Positions 9,318 through 18,752 of a stretch of DNA of 64,000 bases are shown here, one piece after another (within the stretch, counting starts at the first letter, position 1; the number at the start of each line of letters is the position of its first letter). The position numbers and the translations under genes are program-made. The stretch is from Archangium gephyra (GTDB lineage Bacteria > Myxococcota > Myxococcia > Myxococcales > Myxococcaceae). Under the pieces are notes generated by a model. The model was not told the DNA's origin. It made no database searches and saw only the letters and a program-made list of their open reading frames with translations. Location: the NCBI RefSeq assembly GCF_001027285.1, contig NZ_CP011509.1:5666501-5730500 (forward strand). Direction: 5' to 3'.

Positions 9318-10829
9318 CTACGCCGCCGCGAGGTACACGAGCGAGGCCTCCTCGTGCCGCCGTGCCGGCTCCTGCTTCAGGAGGACCATCTGCGTGGTCT
9401 CCCGGGCCTTCAGCCGGAGCGGCCACCGTGCCTCCAGGAACGTGGAACCCCGCTGGGTCATCACCAGCCCCTCGTGCTCGACATCCACCGTGCCCGACAG
9501 CACGAACAGCTGGGTGCCCGCCTCCAACTCATGCAACTCCCTCGGCGCCAGCTCGCGGTGCTCGCCTTCCCGGAACAGGGCGAGCCGGCCCTTGCGCCCC
9601 AGGTGCCCGTACCGCTCGTTCTCGCGCACCAGGTCATCGAAGCGCCGCTCGGCGAGCGTCTTCCACATTCCCTCCCGCAGACGCTCATTGTCCTGCAGCA
9701 ACGGCAGCAGCGCCGAGCGGGGAATGCGCACCAGCGTCGACGCCGTCGCCGTGCGGATGGACGCCGAGCGGCGCTCACCCGTGAGCAGGGCCCCCTCTCC
9801 GAACACGGTGCCGCTGCCGAGCTCGTCCACGATCTTCTCGCCCTCGGCCAGCACGTAGGCCGCGCCTCGCTCCAGCACGTACAGCTCGTCGCAGGCGCTC
9901 CCCGCGTGGAAGACGTACCGGCCGGCGGGCAGCACGAGGCGCTCCGCCCGTCCGGCCAGGCCGCGCAGGGTGGCCTCGTCGAGGTGGGCGAGGGACGGCA
10001 CCCGGCGCAGCTGCCGCACCACCTGCGAGGCGCTCAGGCGGGCTCCGAGGCGCGTGCGCTGCATCCAGGCCGCCAGCAGCTCCACGGGCTGGCGCAGCCG
10101 CTTCGTCAGCAGGGACCGGGCCATGCTCCGCAGGTTCCCCAGGGTGATGGGTACCAGCGTCACCAGCCCGTGCCCCTCGCCATACCCGGGGTTGGCCTCG
10201 AGGAAGTAGCGCACCTCGGGCTTGTCACAGTGCGCCCAATACTCGCGCTCCACCTCCGTCTCGCGCGTGCGCCAGCCCACCTTGCGCACCAGCGGCCGGG
10301 CCGGGTGCACCTTCTCCAGGCCAAACTCCGTGGCCAGCGTGTCCATGAAGGCCAGCAGCTCCGGGGGCGTCTCCTCCTCCCTCCGGGGCCACACCTCGCC
10401 GCAGTGCCGGGCGAACAGCCAGTAGCTGGAGGGGTGCACCAGCGAGCCCATGTAGAACACGCGCCGGCCCGGGTGCGTCAGCACATAGCGCGCCACCCGC
10501 TCCATCCAGAAGCGCGCGTTGACGTTGCCGCCCCGGTACTCGCGCAGCAGGCCCGCTTCCGCGCGGAACACGGCCAGGGGCTCCTCGCCGAGCTGCTTCT
10601 CGAAGAGGTGCAGGGCGAAGTAGCCGACCACCTCTCCCGCCTCGTTCTTGTGGAGCAGCAGCCACGTGTGCTCCGCCTTGGACTCGACCACGTAGCGGGC
10701 GAAGGACTCCCGGCCCACGCCATCGAAGATGCGCCGGTGGACGGCGTAGAGGGAATCGGTGAGCTGGCGCCGCGCCTCGGCGGACAGGGAGTAGGGGAGG
10801 ATGACCTCGGTGCTCGTGATGCGGGACAT
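9318..10829 (-). CDS. GNAT-like N-terminal domain fused to a cyclic-nucleotide-binding domain (503 aa)
   Basis: Residues about 1-190 look like an acyltransferase-type fold (HTWLLLHKNEAGEVVGYFAL and an aromatic-rich NARFWMERVARY stretch). A basic linker follows (about 215-265). Residues about 265-390 form a cNMP-binding domain with the jelly-roll strands FHAGSACDELYVLERGAAYV and the phosphate-binding-cassette-like FGEGALLTGERRSASI. A further beta-rich region closes the protein. This suggests a cytoplasmic acyltransferase-like enzyme gated by cAMP, c-di-GMP or another nucleotide. The GNAT call is from pattern only and the substrate is unknown. It stands alone on the minus strand, and nothing in its neighbours fixes a pathway. 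Confidence 0.72.
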   Translation of the reverse strand: MSRITSTEVILPYSLSAEARRQLTDSLYAVHRRIFDGVGRESFARYVVESKAEHTWLLLHKNEAGEVVGYFALHLFEKQLGEEPLAVFRAEAGLLREYRGGNVNARFWMERVARYVLTHPGRRVFYMGSLVHPSSYWLFARHCGEVWPRREEETPPELLAFMDTLATEFGLEKVHPARPLVRKVGWRTRETEVEREYWAHCDKPEVRYFLEANPGYGEGHGLVTLVPITLGNLRSMARSLLTKRLRQPVELLAAWMQRTRLGARLSASQVVRQLRRVPSLAHLDEATLRGLAGRAERLVLPAGRYVFHAGSACDELYVLERGAAYVLAEGEKIVDELGSGTVFGEGALLTGERRSASIRTATASTLVRIPRSALLPLLQDNERLREGMWKTLAERRFDDLVRENERYGHLGRKGRLALFREGEHRELAPRELHELEAGTQLFVLSGTVDVEHEGLVMTQRGSTFLEARWPLRLKARETTQMVLLKQEPARRHEEASLVYLAAA

Positions 10830-11104
10830 GGTGGCCTCGACCCAGGGCGTCGTGTCGTCTCAACGGCGTGTTGCGCCCTGACACGAACCACTCTGCCCGG
10901 AAGGCCGCCGAGCGGCTGTGACGGCGCCGACAGCCCGCGTGTGCGCGCCGTCACACTCCCCGCGAGCGGGCACTGTGATGCCCTCCTCGTACCCGGCCAC
11001 CTCCTCCTCGGCACACCCGAGCCGCGGGAACTTCTTCCCGGCGCGCGCGAGGATGCGGCTACGCTCCGTGAGCAGCCGCTCCAGGAGCAGGCGGAGACAG
11101 GGAC
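10830..11104. other. Divergent intergenic region
   Basis: This 275-bp gap lies between two divergently transcribed genes. The only signal I can support is the GGAG-containing ribosome site just before 11105. No hairpin terminator or clear promoter boxes are evident. Confidence 0.4.
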
Positions 11105-11664
11105 ATGAGTCAGGACGCTTCGGAAGCCACGGGCCCGCGGGGGTTCATCGTCTGGTTCACCGGGATGTCGGGGGCGGGCAAGAGCACGCTCTCGCGGGCC
11201 ATCCGCGACCGGTTGCAATCCACCCGCTCGGTGGAGGTGCTGGACGGGGATGAGATCCGGACCTTCCTGTCGCGAGGGTTGGGCTTCACCCGGCCCGACC
11301 GCGAGGAGAACATCCGCCGCATCGGCTACGTGGCGCGGATATTGGCCAGGCACCGGGTGGCCGTCATCTCGGCGGCCATCTCGCCCTACCGCGACTCACG
11401 CAACGAGGTGCGGCGGTTGGCTGCGGAGGAGGGCATCCCCTTCATCGAGGTGTATGCGCGGGCCAGCCTGGAGGTGCTCGTGCAGCGTGACGTGAAGGGG
11501 CTCTACAAGAAGGCGCTGGCGGGGGAGATTCCCCACTTCACCGGCATCTCCGACCCGTACGAATCCCCCGAGTCGCCCGAGGTGACGGTCCGCACCGACT
11601 CGGAGACGGTGGAGGCGGGCGTGGAGCGCGTCCTCGCCACGCTGAGGGCGCGCGGGCTCATCGC

Positions 11665-11668
<4 letters not shown>
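11105..11668 (+). CDS. cysC: Adenylylsulfate kinase (APS kinase)
   Basis: The 187-residue product has the P-loop GMSGAGKST (about 20-28), the DGDEIR motif that binds APS and the invariant GLGFTRPDREENIRRIGYVA segment, followed by the lid (GLYKKALAGEIPHFTGISDPYE shortened to its core YKKAL and TGISDPYE). It phosphorylates adenylylsulfate to PAPS, the sulfate donor and an intermediate of sulfate assimilation. It is a stand-alone kinase without an ATP-sulfurylase domain. It converges on the PAP/PAPS phosphatase gene, and both stop codons lie in one CTAG at 11665-11668. Confidence 0.95.
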
Positions 11669-12468
<800 letters not shown>

Positions 12469-12627
12469 GGGGGGGAAGTACCGGGCGCCGTTCCCCGTGA
12501 CGGCGCTCATCGGTGGGTCCGAGCGGGGGCGCTCGGAAGCCGGCTGGGGACTGACTTCCGGAGACGGACGGTCCAGGGCTCCGGGCGGCGCAGCCGGCAC
12601 GCCGCTTCACTTCACGTCTTCGTCACC

Positions 12628-12840
12628 TCAGGAGGCTCGAGGCAGCTTGCGGCGGCCTATGCCATCCTCCGCGTCGTCCGACTCATAGTAGAGGGTGGCC
12701 CCTCCCTCGTCGTAGACGACCAGCACGCGCTCACTCTGGTCCAGCAGGCCCGTGGCGGCGGCCGCCGCCTTGCGGACCAGGGTCTCGGACCGCGCGGGAT
12801 TCTTCTTGGTGTTGCCTGTACGCGTTGACGCACCGGGCAT
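12628..12840 (-). CDS. Small conserved-looking protein of unknown function (70 aa)
   Basis: The protein has a basic, Thr/Asn-rich start (MPGASTRTGNTKKNPARSE), a short helix with Ala-rich AAAAATGLLDQ, and a strand-turn-strand core ERVLVVYDEGGATLYYESDD ending in KLPRAS. It has no signal peptide and no named family. AAGGAG lies 11 nt before the ATG, and a -35/-10 promoter fits upstream, so it looks real despite its size. It lies upstream of cysQ on the same strand, 159 nt away, and is divergent from the secreted beta-barrel-like protein. Confidence 0.6.
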   Translation of the reverse strand: MPGASTRTGNTKKNPARSETLVRKAAAAATGLLDQSERVLVVYDEGGATLYYESDDAEDGIGRRKLPRAS

Positions 12841-12888
12841 GTGGGAAACGACTCCTTGGAACCCTCCCGTACAGGGTGGGGGTAACGT

Positions 12889-12918
12889 GCTATAGCCAAC
12901 GTAAACCTTCGTTGACAA
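12889..12918 (-). promoter_or_regulatory. Sigma70-type promoter for the 70-aa protein gene
   Basis: The minus strand has TTGTCA (12918-12913), an 18-bp spacer and TATAGC (12894-12889), placing the start near 12882 and a leader of about 40 nt. On the plus strand the same spot holds two TTGACA hexamers (12912-12917 and 12923-12928) that could serve the divergent gene at 12961, though no good -10 was found for them. Confidence 0.45.
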
Positions 12919-12960
12919 GCGCTTGACAAGCCCTGCCTGGAAGCGAGGTAAGGAAGCGTC

Positions 12961-13566
12961 ATGAATCGTCGCTTGCTCCCCTGCGTCCTGTTCACCCTGT
13001 GTCTCGCCTCGGCCGCACTGGCCCAGCCCCCGCCCCAGCCGGCCTCGCCCACGCCGCCCTGGCTCCCCCGGGGGGCCTACCTGGGGACCTTCATCCGCGA
13101 TGGGGTCATCGCCCCCCAGGCCCGCCTGCAGTGGCAGCTCGTCTTCTTCCAGGGCCGTACGGACACCCTCGGGCTGCTCATCGAGCCCCTGGCGGCCCTC
13201 GCCGTGGCCCGGCCGGGCACCGTCGTCGAGGGGGAGGACGTCCCCATGACGTCCTTCCAGTACTACTCGCTGATGTTCGCCCTGGGGTACACCAGCCGCC
13301 GGGGCCCCGGCTGGGAGTGGGGCTTCCAGGTGGGCACCGGCCCCGCCTGGCTCCACGCCCGCTTCCAGAATGCCCCCAACGACAAGGACGAGGAGTCCTA
13401 CCTGGGTGGCCTGCTGGATGGGCGGGCTCGCATCGGCTACCGCTTCGACTCCGTTTCCCTCGGCTTCACCGTGGGATATGGTGATCCCTACAACTACAGG
13501 CGGTCGAGTCTGGCCCGGTCCTATGTGGGCGGACTGCAACTGGGATTCTATGCGGACTGGCGCTAG
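12961..13566 (+). CDS. Secreted or outer-membrane beta-barrel-like protein of unknown function (201 aa)
   Basis: A Sec signal peptide (MNRRLLPCVLFTLCLASAALA, cut before QPPP) is followed by a proline-rich linker and then alternating hydrophobic/aromatic strands (LQWQLVFFQG, YYSLMFALGYTSR, WEWGFQVGTGPAWLHARF, ARIGYRF, VSLGFTVGYG, GLQLGFYADWR). The terminal aromatic-rich strand ending in Trp-Arg is typical of small outer-membrane barrels. There is no enzyme motif. It stands alone, and its function is not known. Confidence 0.7.
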   Translation: MNRRLLPCVLFTLCLASAALAQPPPQPASPTPPWLPRGAYLGTFIRDGVIAPQARLQWQLVFFQGRTDTLGLLIEPLAALAVARPGTVVEGEDVPMTSFQYYSLMFALGYTSRRGPGWEWGFQVGTGPAWLHARFQNAPNDKDEESYLGGLLDGRARIGYRFDSVSLGFTVGYGDPYNYRRSSLARSYVGGLQLGFYADWR

Positions 13567-13612
13567 GCGCCTCTGGACCCTGACCCCCCGGGTGGGGTGA
13601 AGTGTGTAGCGA

Positions 13613-14137
13613 ATGGTCGAGCTTCTCAGCCTCCATATCGGCCGCTTCCAGCGAGAGCGGGCGGACTATGAGCGCACGCTGCCGGCGGCGCTGCTCGTGT
13701 TCTCTCCCGCGCCCTCCATGCTGAGCGCGGCCGAGGGGGACGACGAGGACGAGACGCACCACCACTTCAAGACGCTCACCAACGTGTCCACGCCGATGCT
13801 GGGGGTGGGCGAGCCCATCGTCTTCCCGGTGGTCAAGAACCAGGAGAACGCGTTCGGCCGGGGCATCACCGTGGGGCGCACGGGCAACAACGACGTGGTG
13901 CTGGACGATGGCACCGTGTCGCGCTTCCACGCCTGGTTCCAGCGCGAGACGGATGGCCGTTTCATCCTCACCGACGCGGGCTCGAAGAATGGCTCGTACG
14001 TGGGTGGGGTGCGGTTGACCCCCCGGCGCCCGTCTCCCATCACGGACGGGACGCGCCTGCGCTTCGGACAGGTGGAAGTGACGTTCTACCTGGCCAGTGG
14101 CTTCACGAAGATTCTCTCGCGGCGGGTGGGACCGTGA
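13613..14137 (+). CDS. FHA-domain protein (phosphothreonine reader)
   Basis: Residues about 85-165 form a forkhead-associated domain: FGRGITVGRTGNNDVVLDD, then VSRFHAWFQ, DAGSKNGSYVGGVRL and GTRLRFGQVEVTFY. The Gly-Arg, Ser-Arg-x-His and Ser-x-Asn-Gly positions that contact phosphothreonine are all present. The first 80 residues are acidic and disordered. It sits 72 nt before a PP2C phosphatase gene on the same strand. FHA proteins read Ser/Thr-kinase targets and PP2C enzymes erase them, so the pair forms a plausible signalling module; the kinase is not in this window. Confidence 0.9.
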   Translation: MVELLSLHIGRFQRERADYERTLPAALLVFSPAPSMLSAAEGDDEDETHHHFKTLTNVSTPMLGVGEPIVFPVVKNQENAFGRGITVGRTGNNDVVLDDGTVSRFHAWFQRETDGRFILTDAGSKNGSYVGGVRLTPRRPSPITDGTRLRFGQVEVTFYLASGFTKILSRRVGP

Positions 14138-14209
14138 GCTTGTCAGCCCTTTCGCGGGCTTCGTAACGTGTGATTCACCCCTCTTTCGAGGGAACAGGGA
14201 GCGTTCGCG

Positions 14210-15481
14210 GTGCCATTGATGACAGAGGCGTTCGGCCTGACCGACGTGGGCCGGAAGCGGCAACACAATGAAGATGCGATGCTCGTGGACGCCCCGCTCG
14301 GCCTGTTCATCGTGGCCGATGGCATGGGAGGGCACGCGGCGGGCGAGGTGGCCAGCAACCGCGCCACCGAGGTGGTCCGCCAGCACATGGTGTCCAACCG
14401 GCACCTGCTCAAGGACCTGAGCACCAACACGAGCCAGGACGCGCGCAACGCGGCCCAGGCCCTGATGGAAGTGGCCATCCAGCGGGCGTGCGCGGACATC
14501 TTCCGCATGGCCCTGGCGGACCCCACCAAGCGCGGCATGGGCACCACCTTCGTGTGCCTCGCCGTGAGCGGCAACAAGGGCGTCATCGGCCATGTGGGTG
14601 ACTCGCGCATCTACCTGGTGCGTCACGGCCAGTGTCACCGGCTCACCGAGGATCACACCCTGGTGGCCGCCCAGCTCAAGGCCGGCACCATCACCAAGGA
14701 GCAGGCCGCCACCTCGCAGTACCGCAACGTGATTACGCGCGCGGTGGGCATCCAGGAGTCCGTCCAGGTCGACACGCTGATCGTGGACCTGTTCCCGGGG
14801 GACCTGTTCGTGTTGTGCTCGGACGGCCTGCACGGCTACCTGGACGACGACGAGGTGCTGCCGTTCGTGCAGGGCTCGCAGCCGGCGGAGCTGCCCAAGC
14901 GCTTCATCGACCTGGCCAACGAGCGCGGCGGCAAGGACAACATCACCGCGGTGGTGGTGAAGGTCTCCGGCGAAGGCACCATGGAGGCGGAGACCTCCGA
15001 GGCGCAGAGCCGCATGGAGGCGCTGCGCAAGATTCCGCTCTTCCGCCACCTCACCTACAAGGAGCAGACGGCGGTGCTGTCCATCGCCACCACGCGCACC
15101 TTCCCGGCCGGGAGGGAGATTGTCGTGGAGGGCCAGCCGGGCGAGGAGCTCTTCGTGGTCATCCGGGGACGGGTGGTCATCGAGAAGAGCGGGGTGGAGA
15201 TCGCCGAGCTGCGCCCGGGTGGGCATTTCGGAGAGATGGGGCTCATCGACAACGCCCCCCGCTCGGCCACCGTGCGAGCGGTCGAGCCCACGCGCACCAT
15301 GGTGATTTCACGCTCGGATCTGATGGGACTCATGAAGCGCGAGTCCATCCTGGCGGTGAAGATGCTCTGGAGCTTCGTGCAGGTGCTGTCGGACCGGTTG
15401 AGGGCGACGAACTCGGAGCTGAGCGAGGCGAGGCAGGAGCTGGCCGTGGCGCAGGCCATCCAGCCGTTCGCCGAGGAGTGA
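14210..15481 (+). CDS. PP2C-family Ser/Thr phosphatase fused to a cNMP-binding domain (423 aa)
   Basis: Residues about 5-245 are a PP2C phosphatase with the metal-binding motifs VGRKRQHNEDAM, VADGMGGHAAGE, GDSRIYLVR, CSDGLHGYL and GGKDNITAVVV. Residues about 270-390 are a cyclic-nucleotide-binding jelly roll with FGEMGLIDNAPRSATVRA, a canonical phosphate-binding cassette. It should dephosphorylate Ser/Thr-phosphoproteins under control of cAMP or another nucleotide. The start is GTG at 14210, because GGGAG lies 9 nt upstream; an ATG three codons in has poorer spacing. It follows the FHA gene directly. Confidence 0.92.
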   Translation: MPLMTEAFGLTDVGRKRQHNEDAMLVDAPLGLFIVADGMGGHAAGEVASNRATEVVRQHMVSNRHLLKDLSTNTSQDARNAAQALMEVAIQRACADIFRMALADPTKRGMGTTFVCLAVSGNKGVIGHVGDSRIYLVRHGQCHRLTEDHTLVAAQLKAGTITKEQAATSQYRNVITRAVGIQESVQVDTLIVDLFPGDLFVLCSDGLHGYLDDDEVLPFVQGSQPAELPKRFIDLANERGGKDNITAVVVKVSGEGTMEAETSEAQSRMEALRKIPLFRHLTYKEQTAVLSIATTRTFPAGREIVVEGQPGEELFVVIRGRVVIEKSGVEIAELRPGGHFGEMGLIDNAPRSATVRAVEPTRTMVISRSDLMGLMKRESILAVKMLWSFVQVLSDRLRATNSELSEARQELAVAQAIQPFAEE

Positions 15482-15585
15482 GCACCCGGCGGGAAGAAGA
15501 CGTCGGATGGGCGACCCGGCCGGAATGAAAGGCCGGGAATGTCGGTTGGCAGGCCGGTCGCGGGGGTAACGTCCCGCGCCGTCCC

Positions 15586-18552
15586 ATGCGCAAATGGCTC
15601 GTCATAGGGGCGGCAGCCGCCCTGGTCATCGTGGCGGCGGTGCTGTGGCCTCGTACGCCACCGCCGCCGCCGGTCTCCGCCGTGGACTCGTCCGCGGCGC
15701 GGGTGTTGCCTGACTTCGAAGCGGTGGAGGTGTCCTCCGGGGAAGCGGAGGGCCTCACGCTGACGGGGCGGGTGTTGGACTCCGCGGGCAGGCCCGTGCC
15801 TGGAGCGGAGGTGTTCCTGTCCGCGAGCGCGCAGAAGACGCTCACCTCGGTGCGGTGTGACGAGTGTGGGCAGGCGCTGCTGGCGTGTCCGGCGCGGGAG
15901 AGTGGCCTGCACGCGCTGGCCTTCTTCGAGCAGGCGCGGGGTTTCCTCCAGCCCAAGGCGGCGGCGCGCACGGACGCGCAGGGCCGTTTCCGTTTCGAGC
16001 GCCTGGCCGGGGTGTCCTTCTCCGTGTGGGCGAGGGCGGCGGGCTTTGGCGCGGCCATGCGCGAGCGCGCGGCCCCGGGCGAGCCGGTGGACCTGTACCT
16101 GCCGCCCCTGCGGAGCATTGGCGGGCAGGTGGTGGACGGGGCCGGCCGGGGACTGCCGGGGGCCCGGGTGTACGCGGTGTCGCGCAAGGTGCCGCTGCCG
16201 TCCGAGACGGTGGCGGGGCCGGATGGCGCCTTCACGCTGTCCGGGCTGGGCGAGGGGCCCTTCTACGTGTTGGCCAGCGCGGACGGTTTCCTGCCCGCGG
16301 TGGAGTCGCTGGTGGAGGCGGGCCCGCAGCCGGTGCGGTTGAGGCTGGAGACGTCGCGGACGCTGGAGGTGCGCGTCATGCGGCAGGGCGCGCCGGTGAC
16401 GGCCACGGTGCGGCTGAAGGCGGACCACCTGGCGCGCGAGGCGCGTGCCGAGGGGGGCGTGGCGCGCTTCGAGGGCCTGTACCCGGACGAGCTGGTGGTG
16501 ACGGCCGAGGCGGGGAAGCAGGGCGCCATTCCGCGCACGCTCACGCTGAGCGAGCCGCTCACGCAGGTGACGCTTGAGTTGGAGGACGCGGGGACGCTGC
16601 TCGTCACGGTGGTGGACGAGGCCGGGGAGCCGGTGGCCTCGCCGGAGCTGGTGCTGCGCACGGCGCGGGGCAAGCCCATCCAGTCGGAGAAGGCGTCCAC
16701 GGGAGCGCTGGTGCAGTTCGGCCCGCTGGCGGTGGGCGACTACGTGCTGGAGGGCAAGGCCGAGGGCTACCGGGACGCGCAGCTGCCGGCGCGGGTGAAG
16801 CAGGGCGAGACGACGCTGGAGCTGGAGCTGGCCCGGGCCACGCTGATTCGCGGGCAGGTGTTGGACCAGTACGGCCGGCCGGCGCCCAATGTGTCCGTGC
16901 TGGTGCAGCCCACGGGTGACGCGGTGACGGCGGACGGGGAGGGCCATTTCACGGCGGCGGTGCCCACGCCGGGCCTGTACGAGCTGCATGCGCACCACTC
17001 GGAGTGGGGCGGCGGGCAGGTGAAGGCGACGGCGCCGGCCGAAGGGGTGAAGCTGGAGCTGGAGCCCCGGGCGGCGCTGGAGGTGACGGTGATGGGGGAG
17101 GGGCGCCGGCTGGAGGGCGCGGACGTGGTGCTGTGGGTGGACAACGAGAACATCTTCCGCAGCGACACCTCGTCCGGGCCGGACGGAATGGTGCCCATGC
17201 GCGGGCTGCCGGCGGGGACGTACTCGATGGTGGCCACGCACAAGGACTACCTGCCCTCGGAGCGGCAGAAGGTGGTGGTGGCGGACGGGCAGACGCAGAA
17301 GGTGACGGTGACGCTGGAGCCGGGAGCGGTGATTCGCGGCGAGGTGGTGGACGCGCGGGGCGCGCCGGTGGCGGAGGCCTCGGTGTCGGTGCTGCCGCGC
17401 ATGGCAGAGCCGTCGGTGACGGATGCGCAGGGGCGCTTCGAGGTGCGCGCGCTGAAGCCCGGGCGGCCCTACCTCGTGGAGGCGCGGCACGCGAAGTACG
17501 ACCAGCGCGAGCGCGTGCAGGGCTCTCCCGGGGGCGAGCCGGTGCGGGTGGTGATGGAGGAGCGCGCGACGTTCACGGGCCGGGTGGTGGCGTCCAACGG
17601 AGAGCCGGTGAAGCGCTTCCGGCTGGACGAGCACGACGTGTCGAGCCCGGACGGGCGCTTCGAGGTGGCCCTGCAGACGGCGGGAGATCGCGTCATCGTG
17701 TCGGTGGAGGCGCCGGGCTTCGAGCCCTTGATGGTGGACAAGCCGACGCAGCCGAGCGAGCTGGGAGACCTGGTGCTGGAGCGGGCGCCGTCGGTGACGG
17801 GGCTGGTGCGGGACGAGGGAGGGGGACCGGTGGCGGACGCGGTGGTGGGGTGTGATGCGTGCGAGGACTCGGTGCTGACGGGGCCGGACGGACGCTTCAC
17901 GCTGCCGAGCCCGGCCTTCGTGGCGAGGTTCACGGTGTCGGCGCGCAAGGGGAGGCTGAGCGCGTCGGCGCAGGCCTCGCGCGAGGGGCAGCAGCCGGTG
18001 GAGCTGGTGCTGAAGCCGGCGACGAAGCTGTACGGGACGGTGTACAGGCCGGACGGCACGCCGGCGGCGGGCTTCCAGCTGGAGGGAGTGCACGCGGACC
18101 GGGGCGAGCCGGTGAGCATCGTGACGGGGCCGGACGGGCGGTACAGCGTGGACGTGGCGCCGGGAAACTACCGCTTCGCACTGGGAGTGGCGCGCGAGTT
18201 CTCGGGAGAGCCGGCGCTGCTGGTGCGGGTGGAGGGAGGGGAGAAGCGGTTGGACATCGGACCGGGGCCGGGTTCGGCGTCGGTGACGGTGCAGCTCACG
18301 CCCGAGCGGGGCAACGCGCTGTGGGTGATCGCCGGGGACGTGGGGGCGGTGAGCAGCCCGCCGACGGCGCTGATGAAGGTGGGCTACGGACAACTGCTCT
18401 ACCAGCCGAGGGGCGAGCGAGTGACGCTCCATGGCTTCCCACCGGGGCGCTACACGCTGGTGTGGACGAACTTCCACACGGAGATGGAGGGAGGCCCGGT
18501 CATCCGCACGGTGCAACTCCCGGCCTCGGGAGACATCGTCCTCGGTCCGTGA
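15586..18552 (+). CDS. Membrane-anchored protein with tandem CarboxypepD_reg-like beta-sandwich domains (988 aa)
   Basis: A single N-terminal membrane segment (WLVIGAAAALVIVAAVLWP) is followed by about eight or nine repeats of a transthyretin-like sandwich, each starting with a variant of G-x-V-x-D-x-x-G-x-P-V-x-x-A-x-V: LTGRVLDSAGRPVPGAEV, IGGQVVDGAGRGLPGARV, IRGQVLDQYGRPAPNVSV, IRGEVVDARGAPVAEASV and VTGLVRDEGGGPVADAVV are clear examples. CDECG and LACP near residue 90 give extra cysteines. No catalytic domain is seen. Such proteins are usually periplasmic or surface scaffolds; the exact role is unknown. The coding strand is extremely G-rich. Confidence 0.85.
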   Translation: MRKWLVIGAAAALVIVAAVLWPRTPPPPPVSAVDSSAARVLPDFEAVEVSSGEAEGLTLTGRVLDSAGRPVPGAEVFLSASAQKTLTSVRCDECGQALLACPARESGLHALAFFEQARGFLQPKAAARTDAQGRFRFERLAGVSFSVWARAAGFGAAMRERAAPGEPVDLYLPPLRSIGGQVVDGAGRGLPGARVYAVSRKVPLPSETVAGPDGAFTLSGLGEGPFYVLASADGFLPAVESLVEAGPQPVRLRLETSRTLEVRVMRQGAPVTATVRLKADHLAREARAEGGVARFEGLYPDELVVTAEAGKQGAIPRTLTLSEPLTQVTLELEDAGTLLVTVVDEAGEPVASPELVLRTARGKPIQSEKASTGALVQFGPLAVGDYVLEGKAEGYRDAQLPARVKQGETTLELELARATLIRGQVLDQYGRPAPNVSVLVQPTGDAVTADGEGHFTAAVPTPGLYELHAHHSEWGGGQVKATAPAEGVKLELEPRAALEVTVMGEGRRLEGADVVLWVDNENIFRSDTSSGPDGMVPMRGLPAGTYSMVATHKDYLPSERQKVVVADGQTQKVTVTLEPGAVIRGEVVDARGAPVAEASVSVLPRMAEPSVTDAQGRFEVRALKPGRPYLVEARHAKYDQRERVQGSPGGEPVRVVMEERATFTGRVVASNGEPVKRFRLDEHDVSSPDGRFEVALQTAGDRVIVSVEAPGFEPLMVDKPTQPSELGDLVLERAPSVTGLVRDEGGGPVADAVVGCDACEDSVLTGPDGRFTLPSPAFVARFTVSARKGRLSASAQASREGQQPVELVLKPATKLYGTVYRPDGTPAAGFQLEGVHADRGEPVSIVTGPDGRYSVDVAPGNYRFALGVAREFSGEPALLVRVEGGEKRLDIGPGPGSASVTVQLTPERGNALWVIAGDVGAVSSPPTALMKVGYGQLLYQPRGERVTLHGFPPGRYTLVWTNFHTEMEGGPVIRTVQLPASGDIVLGP

Positions 18553-18565
18553 TCACAACCCGCGT

Positions 18566-18663
18566 GCGCCCCTCGCATGCGCCCCTCGCATGCGCCCCTC
18601 GCATGCGCCCCTCGCATGCGCCCCTCGCATGCGCCCCTCGCATGCGCCCCTCGCGTGCGCCCC
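18566..18663. repeat. 13-bp tandem repeat, seven units plus a partial one
   Basis: The unit GCGCCCCTCGCAT is repeated head to tail from 18566 to 18643 (six identical copies), then once with an A-to-G change (18644-18656), then the partial GCGCCCC. Each junction creates the palindrome GCATGC. It lies just past the stop at 18552 and abuts a copy of the dispersed hairpin element. No spacers of unique sequence are present, so it is not a CRISPR array. Confidence 0.95.
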
Positions 18664-18696
18664 CTCTCCCCTCGGGAGAGGGTCGGGGTGAGGGTA
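18662..18696. repeat. Dispersed hairpin element, copy 1
   Basis: CCCTCTCCC (18662-18670), a 3-nt loop and GGGAGAGGG (18674-18682) are followed by the conserved tail TCGGGGTGAGGGT. Similar copies lie at 19238, 20586, 28080 and, inverted, 46130. It may act as a bidirectional terminator between the genes ending at 18552 and 18753, but it has no U-tract. Confidence 0.85.
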
Positions 18697-18752
18697 TCGA
18701 GGCCCCGGGTTGGATCCGCGTCAGGCCCCCTACAAGCCGGCGGCTCGCGGCC

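Noticed and set aside
12912-12928. Sigma70 promoter for the 12961 gene from the two TTGACA boxes
   Set aside because: No -10 box of reasonable quality lies 16-18 bp downstream of either box, so I list it only as a possibility.
18566-18663. Possible CRISPR array
   Set aside because: The repeats are directly adjacent with no spacers and the unit is 13 bp; there are no cas genes in the window.
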